This document shows positions 43,497 to 53,675 of a stretch of 64,000 nucleotides of DNA, one piece after another. The notes beneath the pieces were generated by a model, which saw only the letters and a program-made list of their open reading frames with translations, did no database searches and was not told the origin of the DNA. The translations under genes were made by a program, and so were the position numbers. The first letter of the stretch is position 1. Every line of letters begins with the position of its first letter. This stretch comes from an uncultured Caulobacter sp. (GTDB taxonomy: Bacteria; Pseudomonadota; Alphaproteobacteria; Caulobacterales; Caulobacteraceae), in the NCBI RefSeq assembly GCF_947036865.1, contig NZ_CAMQSF010000003.1, positions 62,001 through 126,000 of the forward strand. Direction: 5' to 3'.

Positions 43497-45614
43497 CTAG
43501 GGCTGCGCCGTCGGCGTATAGGCCGCCGCCACCGACGGCGTGTAGACATAGCCGCCGCGCTTGAGGTCGGCCGACAGGGTCAGCGGCGCGACGCCGCCGT
43601 TCAGTCGAGCGCGGTAGACCATCGTCGTCTCCATGGTCCGCATCACGTAGTTGCGGGTCTCGGAGAACGGGATGCACTCGATGAAATCCAAGGGATCGGT
43701 GGCCGCGCCGCGCGGGTCGCCGCACAGGCCCGCCCACTGCGCCGGACGACCTGGGCCGGCGTTGTAGGCGGCCGAGGCCATGATGTACGAGCCGCTGAAG
43801 CTGTTGATCATGTCGCCCAGATAAACCGAGCCCAGGCGCATGTTGTACGAGGCGTCGGTCAGCCGGTCGATGCTGTGCGGCTCGCCCAGCTTGCGGGCGA
43901 CGATCGCGGCGGTGGCCGGCATCAGCTGCATCATGCCGCGCGCGCCGACGCCCGAGCGGGCGGCCGGGTCGAAATTGCTCTCCTGCCGCGAGATGGAATA
44001 GACGAAGGCCGTCTCGGCCGCGCCGGGGCCCGGCGTGAAGTGATGGTCCAGCAGCGGATAGCCGCGCTCGGGCAGGATGAAGCCGCGCTGGGCGGCCGTG
44101 CGCACGGCGCGCATGGCCAGGTCCTGGTCGCCATAGCCGCGCGCCAGGTCGACGAGCAGGGCGCTCTCCTCGGCGTTAGGGAGGGTGTCGTCGATATAGA
44201 GCACCAGGCTGCGGAACAGGTCGCGATTGCCGATGTCGGCCAGGATCCGCGCCGCGCGGATCTGCTCGCGACCGAAGAAGCGGGCGCGGTCGGCCTGGGT
44301 GATCGCCGGGTCGCGATCCAGGCGCAGTTCCTTTATCCCCGCCTTCTCCGCCGAGAGCTGTCCGTAGAAGGTCGTGATGTAGCGCGCGCCCTCGCCATAG
44401 AAGGCCTGGGCGGCGATCAGGTCGCCCTGCGCCTCGGCCGCGCGGCCCTGCCAATAGAGCGCCCGGCCCTTGGTGATCGGCGAAGCGCCGACGGCGGCGA
44501 TCTGGGCGAAGTGGGCGGCCGCGGCGTCGGGGTTCTTCAGTCGGGTCAGGGCGATCCAGCCGGCGTAGAACTCGCTCTCGGCGATGTCGGCGGGGGCCAG
44601 GGCCTGGGCGTTGTTGGCCGCGGCATAGGCGCCGACGCTGTCGCCCGCCTTCAGCGCCGCGACGACGAGTTGCTTGCGCTCCTTCCAGATCGCGGCCGAG
44701 GCCTCTTCGTTCGGCGGGACGGGGAAGTTGACGACCATCGGCAGCGCCAGGGTCTCCATGCCCTTACGGCGCAGATAGGCGGCGCGCTCGAAGACGACGC
44801 CCGGCGAGGCCTGCTGGTCCGGCGTCAGGTCGTTATAGAGCGTGTTGGCGTTGGCCGAGTTGGCGCGATAGGCCATCCGCACCCGGGCGGCGGCCTGCTG
44901 GGTGTCGGACAGCATGGCGACGATGTCGCGCGCGGCCGGACCCTGCTGGCCGTACAGAAGAATGTCGGCGCGACGGTTGTAGTCGTCGGGCGTCAGCATG
45001 GCGCCGAAGCGCGCGATCATCGCGCGCTGGGCGTCGGCCTCGAACACCTTGTCGCGGAAGGTGCGGCGGATCAGATCCGTCGCCTGCTGGTTCTGACCCA
45101 GGGCCTGATAGGCCGAGGCGAGGGTCATCGCGCCCTCGGCCGTGGCGGGCTGGGCGCCGCCGAACCAGGCGACGATCCTTGCCGGGTCGAGGCCCGAGGT
45201 CGACAGGGCCTTCTCGGCGGCGCTGTCGCGGCGCGCGCTCCGCGGCCAGCCGGCCAGGTCGCGGCGGGCGGCGTCGAGTTCGAAGAAGCTCATCGCCTCG
45301 GCGTTGCCATCGACCAAGGCCCACTGGGCGATCTTCCGGGCGATCGGATCCTGCAGGCTGTCCATGGCCATGCGCGCGCCGGAGACGTCGCCGCGCTTGG
45401 CGGCCGCCAGGGCCGTCTGCAGGTTGGCCGAGTCGGTGTCGGAGAGGGCGGCCGGGACGGCGGTCGGCGGCGTGGTGATCAGGCCGGGCGCGCTTTGCGA
45501 GGGCGAGGCGTAAGGCGACGCCGTCTGGGCGTCGGCGGTCCCGAACACGACCGCGATCAAGGCTCCCCCGAGCAGAATGCGACGCGCTGCTGAAGCCAAA
45601 ACGCTCTCCTTCAT
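43497..45614 (-). CDS. Soluble lytic murein transglycosylase
   Basis: SLT domain: SISRQESNFDPAARSGVGARGMMQLMPATA, AAYNAGPGRPAQW; long TPR-like N-terminal part. Confidence 0.92.
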   Translation of the reverse strand: MKESVLASAARRILLGGALIAVVFGTADAQTASPYASPSQSAPGLITTPPTAVPAALSDTDSANLQTALAAAKRGDVSGARMAMDSLQDPIARKIAQWALVDGNAEAMSFFELDAARRDLAGWPRSARRDSAAEKALSTSGLDPARIVAWFGGAQPATAEGAMTLASAYQALGQNQQATDLIRRTFRDKVFEADAQRAMIARFGAMLTPDDYNRRADILLYGQQGPAARDIVAMLSDTQQAAARVRMAYRANSANANTLYNDLTPDQQASPGVVFERAAYLRRKGMETLALPMVVNFPVPPNEEASAAIWKERKQLVVAALKAGDSVGAYAAANNAQALAPADIAESEFYAGWIALTRLKNPDAAAAHFAQIAAVGASPITKGRALYWQGRAAEAQGDLIAAQAFYGEGARYITTFYGQLSAEKAGIKELRLDRDPAITQADRARFFGREQIRAARILADIGNRDLFRSLVLYIDDTLPNAEESALLVDLARGYGDQDLAMRAVRTAAQRGFILPERGYPLLDHHFTPGPGAAETAFVYSISRQESNFDPAARSGVGARGMMQLMPATAAIVARKLGEPHSIDRLTDASYNMRLGSVYLGDMINSFSGSYIMASAAYNAGPGRPAQWAGLCGDPRGAATDPLDFIECIPFSETRNYVMRTMETTMVYRARLNGGVAPLTLSADLKRGGYVYTPSVAAAYTPTAQP

Positions 45615-45845
45615 CGACCCCCGAGGGGCCTTGTAACCGACTCTCACCTCAGGCCCTATGCGGCGATTCAGGCCTCAATAGGGTTTTAAGTCCGGTTGGC
45701 GGGCTTGACCGCGACCGGTCGGCCCCTCAAATCCGCACCCTCGTCCCACGCGCCGGTTGCGGTGCGACGGGGCAGCAACATATTGTCCGCCCCCATCCTC
45801 CTGCCGCAACACCACGCGGCGCTTCCTCACGGCAATTTGCAGGTC

Positions 45846-46733
45846 ATGGTCCAGTCTCACTTCAAGGGCGTCATCCCGGCCCTCGTCACGCCGTTCCGCG
45901 ACGGTGAGGTGGACGAGAAAGCCTTCGTGTCGCTGGTCGAGCGCCAGATCGCCGGCGGCGTGCACGGCCTGGTGCCGGTCGGCACCACCGGCGAGACCTC
46001 GACCCTGTCGCACGACGAGCACAAGCGGGTCGTCGAGCTCTGCGTGAAGACCGCCGCCGGCCGCGTGCCGGTGATCGCCGGCGCGGGGTCCAACTCGACC
46101 GCCGAGGCCATCGAGCTGACGGCGCACGCCAAGGCCGTCGGCGCCGACGCCGTGCTGGTCGTGACGCCGTACTACAACCGCCCGAGCCAGGAGGGGATGT
46201 ATCAGCACTACAAGGCGATCAACGACGCCGTGGAGCTGCCCGTCTTCGTCTACAACGTGCCCGGCCGCACGGGCGTCGATATCTCGAACGACACCCTGGC
46301 GCGTCTGGCCAAGCTGCCCAATATCGTCGGGATCAAGGACGCGACGGGCGACCTGACCCGCATCAGCCTGCAGCGCCTGATGTGCGGTCCGGACTGGGTG
46401 CTGTTGACCGGCGATGATCCCACGGCGCTGGGCTATATGGCGCACGGCGGCCACGGCGTGATCTCGGTCACCTCGAACGTCGCGCCGGACGCCTGCGCGG
46501 CCTTCATGAACGCCTGCATGCAGGGCCAGTGGGAAACCGCTCGCTACTGGCAGGATCGCCTGGTGCGCCTGCACAAGGCGCTGTTCCTGGACAGCTCGCC
46601 GGCCCCGACCAAGTTCGCCATGGCGCAGCTGGGCCTCTGCTCGGACGAGGCGCGTCTGCCGATCACGCCCTGCGCGGACGCGGTGCGTCCGGCGATCCTG
46701 GACGCCATGCGCGAGGCTGGCCTGCGGGAATGA
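45846..46733 (+). CDS. dapA: 4-hydroxy-tetrahydrodipicolinate synthase
   Basis: [63 protein letters not shown]. Confidence 0.95.
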   Translation: MVQSHFKGVIPALVTPFRDGEVDEKAFVSLVERQIAGGVHGLVPVGTTGETSTLSHDEHKRVVELCVKTAAGRVPVIAGAGSNSTAEAIELTAHAKAVGADAVLVVTPYYNRPSQEGMYQHYKAINDAVELPVFVYNVPGRTGVDISNDTLARLAKLPNIVGIKDATGDLTRISLQRLMCGPDWVLLTGDDPTALGYMAHGGHGVISVTSNVAPDACAAFMNACMQGQWETARYWQDRLVRLHKALFLDSSPAPTKFAMAQLGLCSDEARLPITPCADAVRPAILDAMREAGLRE

Positions 46734-47185
46734 CCAAGCCGATCGCTGAAAATCGGCGCGCGCGCTTCGACTACTTCATCGAGGAGACGTTCGAGGCCGG
46801 GATCATGCTGACCGGCACCGAGGTCAAGAGCCTGCGGACCGGACGCGCCAACATCGCCGAATCCTACGCCTCGGTCGAAGGCCGCGAGATCGTGCTGGTC
46901 AATGCGGACATCCCGCCCTACGGCCACGCCAACCGCTTCAATCACGAGCCGCGCCGTCACCGGAAGCTGCTGCTCCATCGCCGCCAGATCGACAAGCTGA
47001 TCGGCGCGGTGCAGCGCGAGGGCCGCACGCTGATCCCGATCAAGCTCTATTGGAACGACAAGGGCCTGGCCAAGCTCGAGGTCGGCCTGGCCAAGGGCAA
47101 GAAGCTGCACGACAAGCGCGAAACCGAAGCCGCCCGCGACTGGCAGCGCGACAAGGCGCGTCTGATGAAGGGCGATCGCGACTAG
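46730..47185 (+). CDS. smpB: SsrA-binding protein SmpB
   Basis: [43 protein letters not shown]-terminal [12 protein letters not shown]. Confidence 0.96.
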   Translation: MTKPIAENRRARFDYFIEETFEAGIMLTGTEVKSLRTGRANIAESYASVEGREIVLVNADIPPYGHANRFNHEPRRHRKLLLHRRQIDKLIGAVQREGRTLIPIKLYWNDKGLAKLEVGLAKGKKLHDKRETEAARDWQRDKARLMKGDRD

Positions 47186-47193
47186 AGCTCTCG

Positions 47194-47223
47194 GGCCCCA
47201 TGACTTGGAAATGGGGCCGTTTC
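47194..47223 (+). terminator. Probable terminator downstream of smpB
   Basis: GGCCCCAT-N9-ATGGGGCC followed by a short GTTTC. Confidence 0.5.
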
Positions 47224-47288
47224 GCTGGCTTCATCCAAGCCAGACAGGCTCCAGGCGCGCCTTCTCTGACCACGCCGCCCTGGGCGGC

Positions 47289-47375
47289 CTAGAAATGGAT
47301 GCCAAGCCCGATCAGGAGACCAAGGCAAAACGCGACACCCATGATGGTGACGTAGACCCGCAGACCTTTCGGCAT
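47289..47375 (-). CDS. Candidate 28-aa single-TM microprotein
   Basis: ATG ORF MPKGLRVYVTIMGVAFCLGLLIGLGIHF*, below the ORF track cutoff; TM-like hydrophobic core after a basic N-terminus. Confidence 0.4.
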   Translation of the reverse strand: MPKGLRVYVTIMGVAFCLGLLIGLGIHF

Positions 47376-47386
47376 GGTCGACGTTC

Positions 47387-47725
47387 TCAGCAACGGAACT
47401 GGCTTCTCAGGCCGCGCCTGAGGAACATGTGCGCGCGATCGGTGAGCGCCCAGCCCTTGGCGCTGACGGTAATCATCTCCGGCAGCCGCAGCTGGGCCGC
47501 GTAGCCGCGATGGAGGTCGAGGGCCATGGCCAGTTCGGCGATCAGAGCCGGGGAGGCGCGCTGGCCTCCGCGACGCCGGGCCACGGTGTCGGCCACCACT
47601 CCGGCGCTGGCCACGCCGCCCGAAGCGAGCAGCGCCTCGACGATCTCGCCAATCAGAGGAGAGGCCAGGCCCTGGCTGACCAAGCGTCGGTGTCGCGCGG
47701 CGGCGATCTCGTTCGTCTCCGTCAC
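47387..47725 (-). CDS. Hypothetical protein
   Basis: GTG-start ORF TETNEIAAARHRRLVSQGLASPLIGEIVEALL...; no recognised family. Confidence 0.45.
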   Translation of the reverse strand: MTETNEIAAARHRRLVSQGLASPLIGEIVEALLASGGVASAGVVADTVARRRGGQRASPALIAELAMALDLHRGYAAQLRLPEMITVSAKGWALTDRAHMFLRRGLRSQFRC

Positions 47726-47733
47726 GGCTGTGC

Positions 47734-47925
47734 TCAGGCCGCCTTCGCCAGCTGGCAAACGCGCGAATGGACGCCGCGCTCGAAGAGTTCCGCGCATAGC
47801 GCCAGGGCGTGCTGGTAGGCCTTTTCGACGGACTCGAACTGGTTCAGCGGTTCCCCCGCCTGACGAACCTGCCAGCCGTCACCGACCGGCGCGACCTCGA
47901 TATTCTGGCAGAGCGCTTCCCTCAT
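47734..47925 (-). CDS. Small hypothetical protein (DUF2188-like feel)
   Basis: NIEVAPVGDGWQVRQAGEPLNQFESVEKAYQHALAL. Confidence 0.5.
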   Translation of the reverse strand: MREALCQNIEVAPVGDGWQVRQAGEPLNQFESVEKAYQHALALCAELFERGVHSRVCQLAKAA

Positions 47926-48103
47926 AGCGCGTTCTCCATGCTACGCACGACCGGTGGCGGTGGTCGTGAAGCATGCATAACGCCTCGGGCGCTTTATTCA
48001 TTGTCAATCAATGTAAACAGTGGTCGGACGTTCTCGTCTTGCGCGAATTCTCCAGCAGACTGTCCGTTGCTGTAACTTTCCGGGCACGTTTCGCGAGCGC
48101 TGC

Positions 48104-49096
48104 CTAGTTTTCCAGCGCCAACAGCGCGTAGGTCGCCAGCCAGTGCTCGCCCATATAGTCACCGGAGACGTGCGGAATCGCCGCCGCCAGATGGTTCAGC
48201 GCCGCGCTGATCGCGTGCGGCTTGGCCGGGTCGGCTTCGGACATGGCGCTGGCCAGCAGCCGCCAGCACCAGGCGCGCGACAGGTTTAGGCCGTCCAGAT
48301 GCGCGATCTTGCCGTCGCTTCGGTCCGTGACCCGCGCGGGGTTGAAGAGCGTCGCCGGGCGCTTTTCTGCGAGATCGGGCAGGAAGCGCGGGAACCAGAC
48401 GTCGAAGCTCTCGCGCGGCAGCAGCCGGCGCATGGCCTCGGCCTCGATCAGGGCGGGCGAGAGGAAATCGTCCCCCGACGGCTCCCACGCCTGGCAGGCC
48501 GCGTCCTGGCCGTACCAGGTGACGGCGCGGTTTTGCAGCAGTCCGAACAGGGCCGCGTCGTCGGTCATCACCGCGTATTCGCTGGCCAGAACCAGCGCGA
48601 AGGCGGTGTTGTAGTGGGTTCCCGCCCGCACGGGGTAGTCCGCGATCGGCAGGAAGGCCTGGAACCGCTGGACGAACGCCTCGGCCAGAGGCGCGTGAAC
48701 GCCCGCCCAGGCGCGGTCGTGACGCAGCAGCTCGGCCTGCAGCATCAGGCTCCAGGCCCAGCCGTAGGGGCGCTCGAACCCGCGGCTTTCCGGGCGCGCC
48801 AGATAGGCGACCTCGAGCGCGACCTTTTCGGCGGTGAAGGCGTCGTCGAACAGGCGGACGATCGCTTCGGCTTCCGGCATGTCGGGCCGCAGCCGCAGAA
48901 GCGTCGCCAGCAGCCAATAGCCATGCACGCAGGAGTGCCAGTCGAAGCTTCCGAAGAAGATCGGGTGCAGATCGCGCGGGGACCGAACATCGTCCGCGCC
49001 GCCCATGACATGGTCCAGCTTGTTCGGATATTCGCGGGTGAGGTGGCCGAGCGCGATCTTGGCGAAGTCGGAAGCCGTGGAGCGCGCCAGGCTCAT
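48104..49096 (-). CDS. DUF2891 family protein
   Basis: LTREYPNKLDHVM...HPIFFGSFDWHSCVHGYWLLATLLR; YDVWFPRFLP-like region; C-terminal YMGEHWLATYALLAL. Confidence 0.85.
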   Translation of the reverse strand: MSLARSTASDFAKIALGHLTREYPNKLDHVMGGADDVRSPRDLHPIFFGSFDWHSCVHGYWLLATLLRLRPDMPEAEAIVRLFDDAFTAEKVALEVAYLARPESRGFERPYGWAWSLMLQAELLRHDRAWAGVHAPLAEAFVQRFQAFLPIADYPVRAGTHYNTAFALVLASEYAVMTDDAALFGLLQNRAVTWYGQDAACQAWEPSGDDFLSPALIEAEAMRRLLPRESFDVWFPRFLPDLAEKRPATLFNPARVTDRSDGKIAHLDGLNLSRAWCWRLLASAMSEADPAKPHAISAALNHLAAAIPHVSGDYMGEHWLATYALLALEN

Positions 49097-50049
49097 CGGT
49101 GGAAGGCCAGAAGGTTCATCAGCGCCACATTCAGAGCCAGCATCACGAACGCCGTCGGCGCCTGGGCGCGGATCACGGCGTAGCGGTCCTTCAACCGCAG
49201 CAGGGCGGCCGGGACAAGGTTGAAATTGGCGGCCAGCGGGGTCAGCAGGGTGCCGCAGAAGCCCGACAGCATGCCGATGGCGCAGACCACGGCCGGATCG
49301 CCGTGAAACCGGCCGATCACCAGGGGCAGGGCGATCCCGCCCGTCATGACGGGGAAGGCCGCGAACGCGTTGCCCATCATCGCCGTGAAGGCGGCCATGC
49401 CCACGCAATAGGCCGCGACCGCCGCGAACCGACTGTCGACCGGCGTGATCATCACCGCCAGCTCCCCGACGCTCTTGCCGACTCCGGCCAGCGCGAACAC
49501 CGCGCCCAGCGCCGCCAGCATCTGCGGCAGCAGCGCCGCCCAGCCGACCAGGTCCATCAGCCGGCGCCCCTCCTGGATCGGCGCGCTCGGCGGCTGCCGG
49601 AACATCACGCTGGCCAGGATCGCGGCGACGATCGCGGCGAAGGCCAGCGAGATCAGTGTCGCCTGCTTGGGATCCGCCAGCGGCGCGCCATGGATCGTAA
49701 GGCGCTTCAGGACCAGCGAGCCCGCCAACACCATGACGGGAATGACGAGGGCCGGGATGAACAGGCGCGGGCCGTGGCGCGTCGCCAGGGCTTCGCGCGT
49801 TTCGTCCGTCGTCGTCCTCGGCGCGCCGAGGCCGAGCCGACCGGCCCCGGCGATCACGGCCAGCAACAGGGCCAGGACGCCGTTACCGAGATCGCCAAGG
49901 CGGTCGCCGAACAGGAAGCTCACCGCGAACAGCCCCCAGAACGCGGCGTTGCCGAAACGCTTGGCGTTGTCGCGATCCGCGGCGCTCAGCCCCGCGAAGG
50001 CGGCGAACATCAATCCGGCCAGCAGATAGACGAGCGGCAGGCCGATCAT
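49093..50049 (-). CDS. DUF979 family membrane protein
   Basis: IGLPLVYLLAGLMFAAFA..., AFTAMMGNAFAAFPVMTGGIALPLVI, FCGTLLTPLAANFNLVPAALL; paired with DUF969. Confidence 0.88.
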   Translation of the reverse strand: MIGLPLVYLLAGLMFAAFAGLSAADRDNAKRFGNAAFWGLFAVSFLFGDRLGDLGNGVLALLLAVIAGAGRLGLGAPRTTTDETREALATRHGPRLFIPALVIPVMVLAGSLVLKRLTIHGAPLADPKQATLISLAFAAIVAAILASVMFRQPPSAPIQEGRRLMDLVGWAALLPQMLAALGAVFALAGVGKSVGELAVMITPVDSRFAAVAAYCVGMAAFTAMMGNAFAAFPVMTGGIALPLVIGRFHGDPAVVCAIGMLSGFCGTLLTPLAANFNLVPAALLRLKDRYAVIRAQAPTAFVMLALNVALMNLLAFHR

Positions 50050-50705
50050 GCGGCGTCCCTGGTCTTCGCCAACCGGCGATCGAACAACAGCAGGCGGGCG
50101 CCATGGACGACGAAGGCGCAGACCGCCGTCGGGATCGCCCAGACCGACAAGGCGAGCGGCTCGACGGTAATGCCGCTCTGGTCCAGGAAGCCGACGATCA
50201 GCAGGATCGAGCCGATCGCCAGGAAGATGTCCTCGCCGAAGAACAGGCCGACATTGTCGGTGGCCGCGCTCATCGCCCGGACGCGTTGCCGCGCGTCGTC
50301 GGCCAGGGGCTCGGCGGCGGCCTCGGCCATCGGCGCCAGCAGCGGCCGCACGGTCTGGGCCTGGCCGGCCGCCTGGGTCAGGCCCAGGGCCGCCGCGATC
50401 TGGCGCAAGGCCAGATAGGCCAGCAGGATGCGGCCCGCGCTCGCGCCCTTCAGGCCCTGGATCGTCCGCCGCGCCTGTTCCTTCAGACCCGCGCGCTCCA
50501 GCACGCCGATCGCCGGCAGCACCAGCCAGGCCGCGCTGACATAGCGGTTGGTGTTGAAGGCCTTGCCGAACGCGGCCAGCACCTCGGTCGGCGACAGCCC
50601 CGCCGCCAGACCCGAGGTCATGGCGGCGGCGATGACCACGAGCAGCGGGTTGAAGCGCAGGGCGAAGCCCAGCACGATCACCGCCACCCCCAGCAAGGTC
50701 AGCAT
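50046..50705 (-). CDS. DUF969 family membrane protein
   Basis: LLGVAVIVLGFALRFNPLLVV, AFGKAFNTNRYVSAAWLVLPAIGVLERAGL. Confidence 0.88.
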   Translation of the reverse strand: MLTLLGVAVIVLGFALRFNPLLVVIAAAMTSGLAAGLSPTEVLAAFGKAFNTNRYVSAAWLVLPAIGVLERAGLKEQARRTIQGLKGASAGRILLAYLALRQIAAALGLTQAAGQAQTVRPLLAPMAEAAAEPLADDARQRVRAMSAATDNVGLFFGEDIFLAIGSILLIVGFLDQSGITVEPLALSVWAIPTAVCAFVVHGARLLLFDRRLAKTRDAA

Positions 50706-50849
50706 CCGCCGCGACTCCCCTTGTTCGCGACGACGGTCGGGCGCCGCACGCCGGCTGGCAAGTGCGCGCGCGGCGATGGTCCCTCTTGACGACCTTTCGC
50801 CTCGGCGCGACCCTCAACTCAACAATGATAACCTATCGGGAGGCCCCAC

Positions 50850-51626
50850 ATGGCCGACGGTGCTCTGCCCATCTCGTCTCTCAAGGGCAAGGTCAGCGAC
50901 GCGGAATGGCAGGCGCGCGTCGACTTGGCGGCTCTTTATCGTCTCGTGGCCCTGCACGGCTGGGACGACATGATCTTCACCCACATCTCGGCCCGGGTGC
51001 CGGGGCCTGAGCATCACTTCCTGATCAACCCATACGGCATGTTCTTCGGGGAGATCACGGCCTCGAGCCTGGTCAAGGTCGACCTTGACGGCAACGTCGT
51101 CGACAAGACGCCGTACTACATCAATCCGGCGGGCTTCACGATCCACTCGGCCATCCACGCCGCGCGCGAGGACGCCCACTACGTCATGCACCTGCACAGC
51201 GACCAGGGCGTGGCGGTGTCCGCGCACAAGGAAGGCCTGCTGCCGCTGACGCAACACGCGCTTATCGTCTTGCCTCAACTCGCCTATCACGACTATGAAG
51301 GCATTGCTCTCAACTTGGACGAGCGAGAACGGCTGGTCGCCGATCTCGGCCCGACCAAGAGGCTGATGATGCTGCGCAACCACGGCACCCTGTCGGTGGG
51401 CGGCACGGCGGCCGAGTGCTGGTTGGGGATGTTCTTCCTGGAGCGAGCGTGCGCGCAGCAGGTGATGGCTCTGTCGATCGGACGCGACAACGTCCTTCTG
51501 GCCCCGGACGCGGCCCAGGACGAAGTGCGCAAGCAGACCGGCATGGGCATGGGCATGATCGGCGGCTTGGCCTGGCCGGGCTGCCTGCGAAAACTGGACC
51601 GCGAGCTGCCCGGCTACGCGGACTAG
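50850..51626 (+). CDS. Class II aldolase/adducin family protein
   Basis: LYRLVALHGWDDMIFTHISARVPG, VMHLHSDQGVAV, LRNHGTLSVGGT. Confidence 0.9.
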   Translation: MADGALPISSLKGKVSDAEWQARVDLAALYRLVALHGWDDMIFTHISARVPGPEHHFLINPYGMFFGEITASSLVKVDLDGNVVDKTPYYINPAGFTIHSAIHAAREDAHYVMHLHSDQGVAVSAHKEGLLPLTQHALIVLPQLAYHDYEGIALNLDERERLVADLGPTKRLMMLRNHGTLSVGGTAAECWLGMFFLERACAQQVMALSIGRDNVLLAPDAAQDEVRKQTGMGMGMIGGLAWPGCLRKLDRELPGYAD

Positions 51627-51634
51627 GCGCGCCT

Positions 51635-52414
51635 ATCGCCGTTTCGAAAGCCGCCGCGATCCTGGCGATCGCGGCGGCTTTTTCGTGCCTGGGGGCGGGA
51701 GCGGCGTGGGCCGGCGCCTGGGCCATGGCGCCGGGACGGACCCAGGTCATCGCGAAATACGAGGGGACCGCCGCCGACCAGGGCTTTGGGCCGGAGTCGA
51801 CGCTCGCCGACATCGACCATCGCCGCGACGAGAGCCTTTCGGTCTTCGTCGAACACGGCGTAACGCCGCGCCTGACCTTGCAGGCCAAGGCCGGCCTGAC
51901 GCGGGGCAGGGATCGTTGGGCGGACTATTCGGGACGCGGCCTGACGGAGCTGGGCCTGCGCTGGACGGTTCGACGCGACGAGCGCTCGTCGCTGGCCGTG
52001 TACCTGGGCGCTGGCGAGGCCGGCGCCGGCCGCAACGCCGGCTACGCCGCGCCGGGGCAGGGGAGTCTCGATCTCGAGGCGCGGGTGCTTTACGGCCGCG
52101 CCGGCGCGTGGCGCGGTCGCCAGGCCTTCTTCGACCTCGAGGTCGCGCGGCTGAAGCGGCGGGGTCTGGCCGACGAAACGCGGTTCGATGCGACCTTCGG
52201 CCTTCGACCTGGGCGCGACTGGCTGCTGCTGGCCCAGACCTACGCGGGCGAGGCCGATCGCCGTCCGATCCGCTCGCGCTGGCTCAAGTCCGACCTGTCG
52301 GTTGTTCGAACGTTTGGCGACTGGAGCGTCCAGGCCGGCTGGCGCGAGACGCTTTCGGGGCGGGAGACCGCCCGCGATCGCGGCGTCGTGCTGGCGACGT
52401 GGCGCAGGTTCTAG
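51635..52414 (+). CDS. Putative exported/outer-membrane protein, start codon unclear
   Basis: Signal peptide-like VSKAAAILAIAAAFSCLGAGAAWAG, then beta-strand-rich sequence ending in WRRF; no ATG/GTG/TTG immediately before the signal sequence. Confidence 0.5.
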   Translation: MAVSKAAAILAIAAAFSCLGAGAAWAGAWAMAPGRTQVIAKYEGTAADQGFGPESTLADIDHRRDESLSVFVEHGVTPRLTLQAKAGLTRGRDRWADYSGRGLTELGLRWTVRRDERSSLAVYLGAGEAGAGRNAGYAAPGQGSLDLEARVLYGRAGAWRGRQAFFDLEVARLKRRGLADETRFDATFGLRPGRDWLLLAQTYAGEADRRPIRSRWLKSDLSVVRTFGDWSVQAGWRETLSGRETARDRGVVLATWRRF

Positions 52415-52532
52415 CGTGTTTCAGGCCTGCAATAGTCAGTCATCCTGGTGTCACTAGACGTCGCTTTAGGCTGCGGTCATATCTCGCCGCACCCTAGACC
52501 GCGCCGAATCCGCTTGGCGCCTGGAGCCTCTC

Positions 52533-53675
52533 TTGATCCGTCGGCACTTCTTCCTCGTGGTGGCCCTGATCGCCGTCGTTGTGATGCTAGTCGTGGGGGG
52601 ACTGAAGCTGGCGTTCGGGGGCAAGGACGCCGCCAAGGCGGGCGGTGGCGGTGGCGGTCGCGCCACGGCGGTCACGCAACTGGTCGTGGGCGAGCGGCCG
52701 TTCATGGACCGGATCGAGGTGCTGGGCGCCGCCAAGGGCCGCCAGTCGGTGACGATCACCTCCAACACCGCCGAACTGATCACGGCCGTGCGCTTCCGCG
52801 ACGGCGAGACGGTGCGCAAGGGCCAGGTGCTGGTCGAGCTGAAGGCCGACGCCGAGGACGCCAACATCGTCGAGGCCAAGGCGCGTCTGGCCCAGGCCGA
52901 GCGGGACTATCAGCGCTGGAAGACCCTGGCCGACAAGGGCATCGCGCCGCGCGCGACCGCCGAGCAGTATCTGGCCAGCGTCGAGACCACGCGCGCCGCC
53001 GTCGCCTCGGCCCAGGCCAATAAGCTGGATCGCGTGCTTCGCGCGCCGTTCTCCGGGCGAGTCGGCATCTCGGACGTCGCGCCCGGGACGCTGGTCGCCG
53101 CCGGCACGCCGATCGTCAGCCTCGACGACATCTCGGTGATCCGCGTCGATTTCGCCGTTCCGGACCGCTACCTGACCACGCTGCGCGTCGGCCTGCCGAT
53201 CATCGCGCGGCCAGACGCCCTGCCGGGCGAGGTGTTCCAGGGCCGGGTCGCTCAGATCGACACCCGCATCGACCCCGCCACACGCGCCATCAAGGCGCGG
53301 GCCGAGTTCCCCAACGCCAACGGTCGCCTGCGGCCTGGCATGCTGGTCAAGGTCGCCATCGACCAAGGCGTCCGCACCGGGGTGGCGGTTCCCGAGCCGG
53401 CGGTGCAGTTCGAGGGCAACCAGGCCTCGGTGTACCGGATCGTCAAGGGTCCCAAGGGCATGGTCGCGCGCCGCACGGACGTCGACACGGGGATCAGCGC
53501 CGACGGCTTCATCGAGATCCGGAACGGCCTGAAGAAAGGCGACAAGATCGTCGCCGACGGCCTGAACCGCATCCAGGACGGCGCGCCGGTCGGCGGGGGG
53601 AAGCCCGGCGGCAAGGGCGGCGACGATAAGGGCAGCCATGGACAACGAGGCGGCGCCGACCGCAAGGCCGGCTGA
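52533..53675 (+). CDS. RND efflux periplasmic adaptor (MFP)
   Basis: N-terminal TM, VRFRDGETVRKGQVLVEL, LRAPFSGRVGISDVAPGTLV. Confidence 0.92.
   Translation: MIRRHFFLVVALIAVVVMLVVGGLKLAFGGKDAAKAGGGGGGRATAVTQLVVGERPFMDRIEVLGAAKGRQSVTITSNTAELITAVRFRDGETVRKGQVLVELKADAEDANIVEAKARLAQAERDYQRWKTLADKGIAPRATAEQYLASVETTRAAVASAQANKLDRVLRAPFSGRVGISDVAPGTLVAAGTPIVSLDDISVIRVDFAVPDRYLTTLRVGLPIIARPDALPGEVFQGRVAQIDTRIDPATRAIKARAEFPNANGRLRPGMLVKVAIDQGVRTGVAVPEPAVQFEGNQASVYRIVKGPKGMVARRTDVDTGISADGFIEIRNGLKKGDKIVADGLNRIQDGAPVGGGKPGGKGGDDKGSHGQRGGADRKAG

Noticed and set aside
43449-45593. 714-aa plus-strand ORF antisense to the lytic transglycosylase
   Set aside because: Low-complexity Arg/Gly/Val-rich translation opposite a well-supported SLT gene.
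46730-47290. Possible ssrA (tmRNA) next to smpB
   Set aside because: No tRNA-like ends or tag-peptide reading frame visible; only a short hairpin follows smpB.
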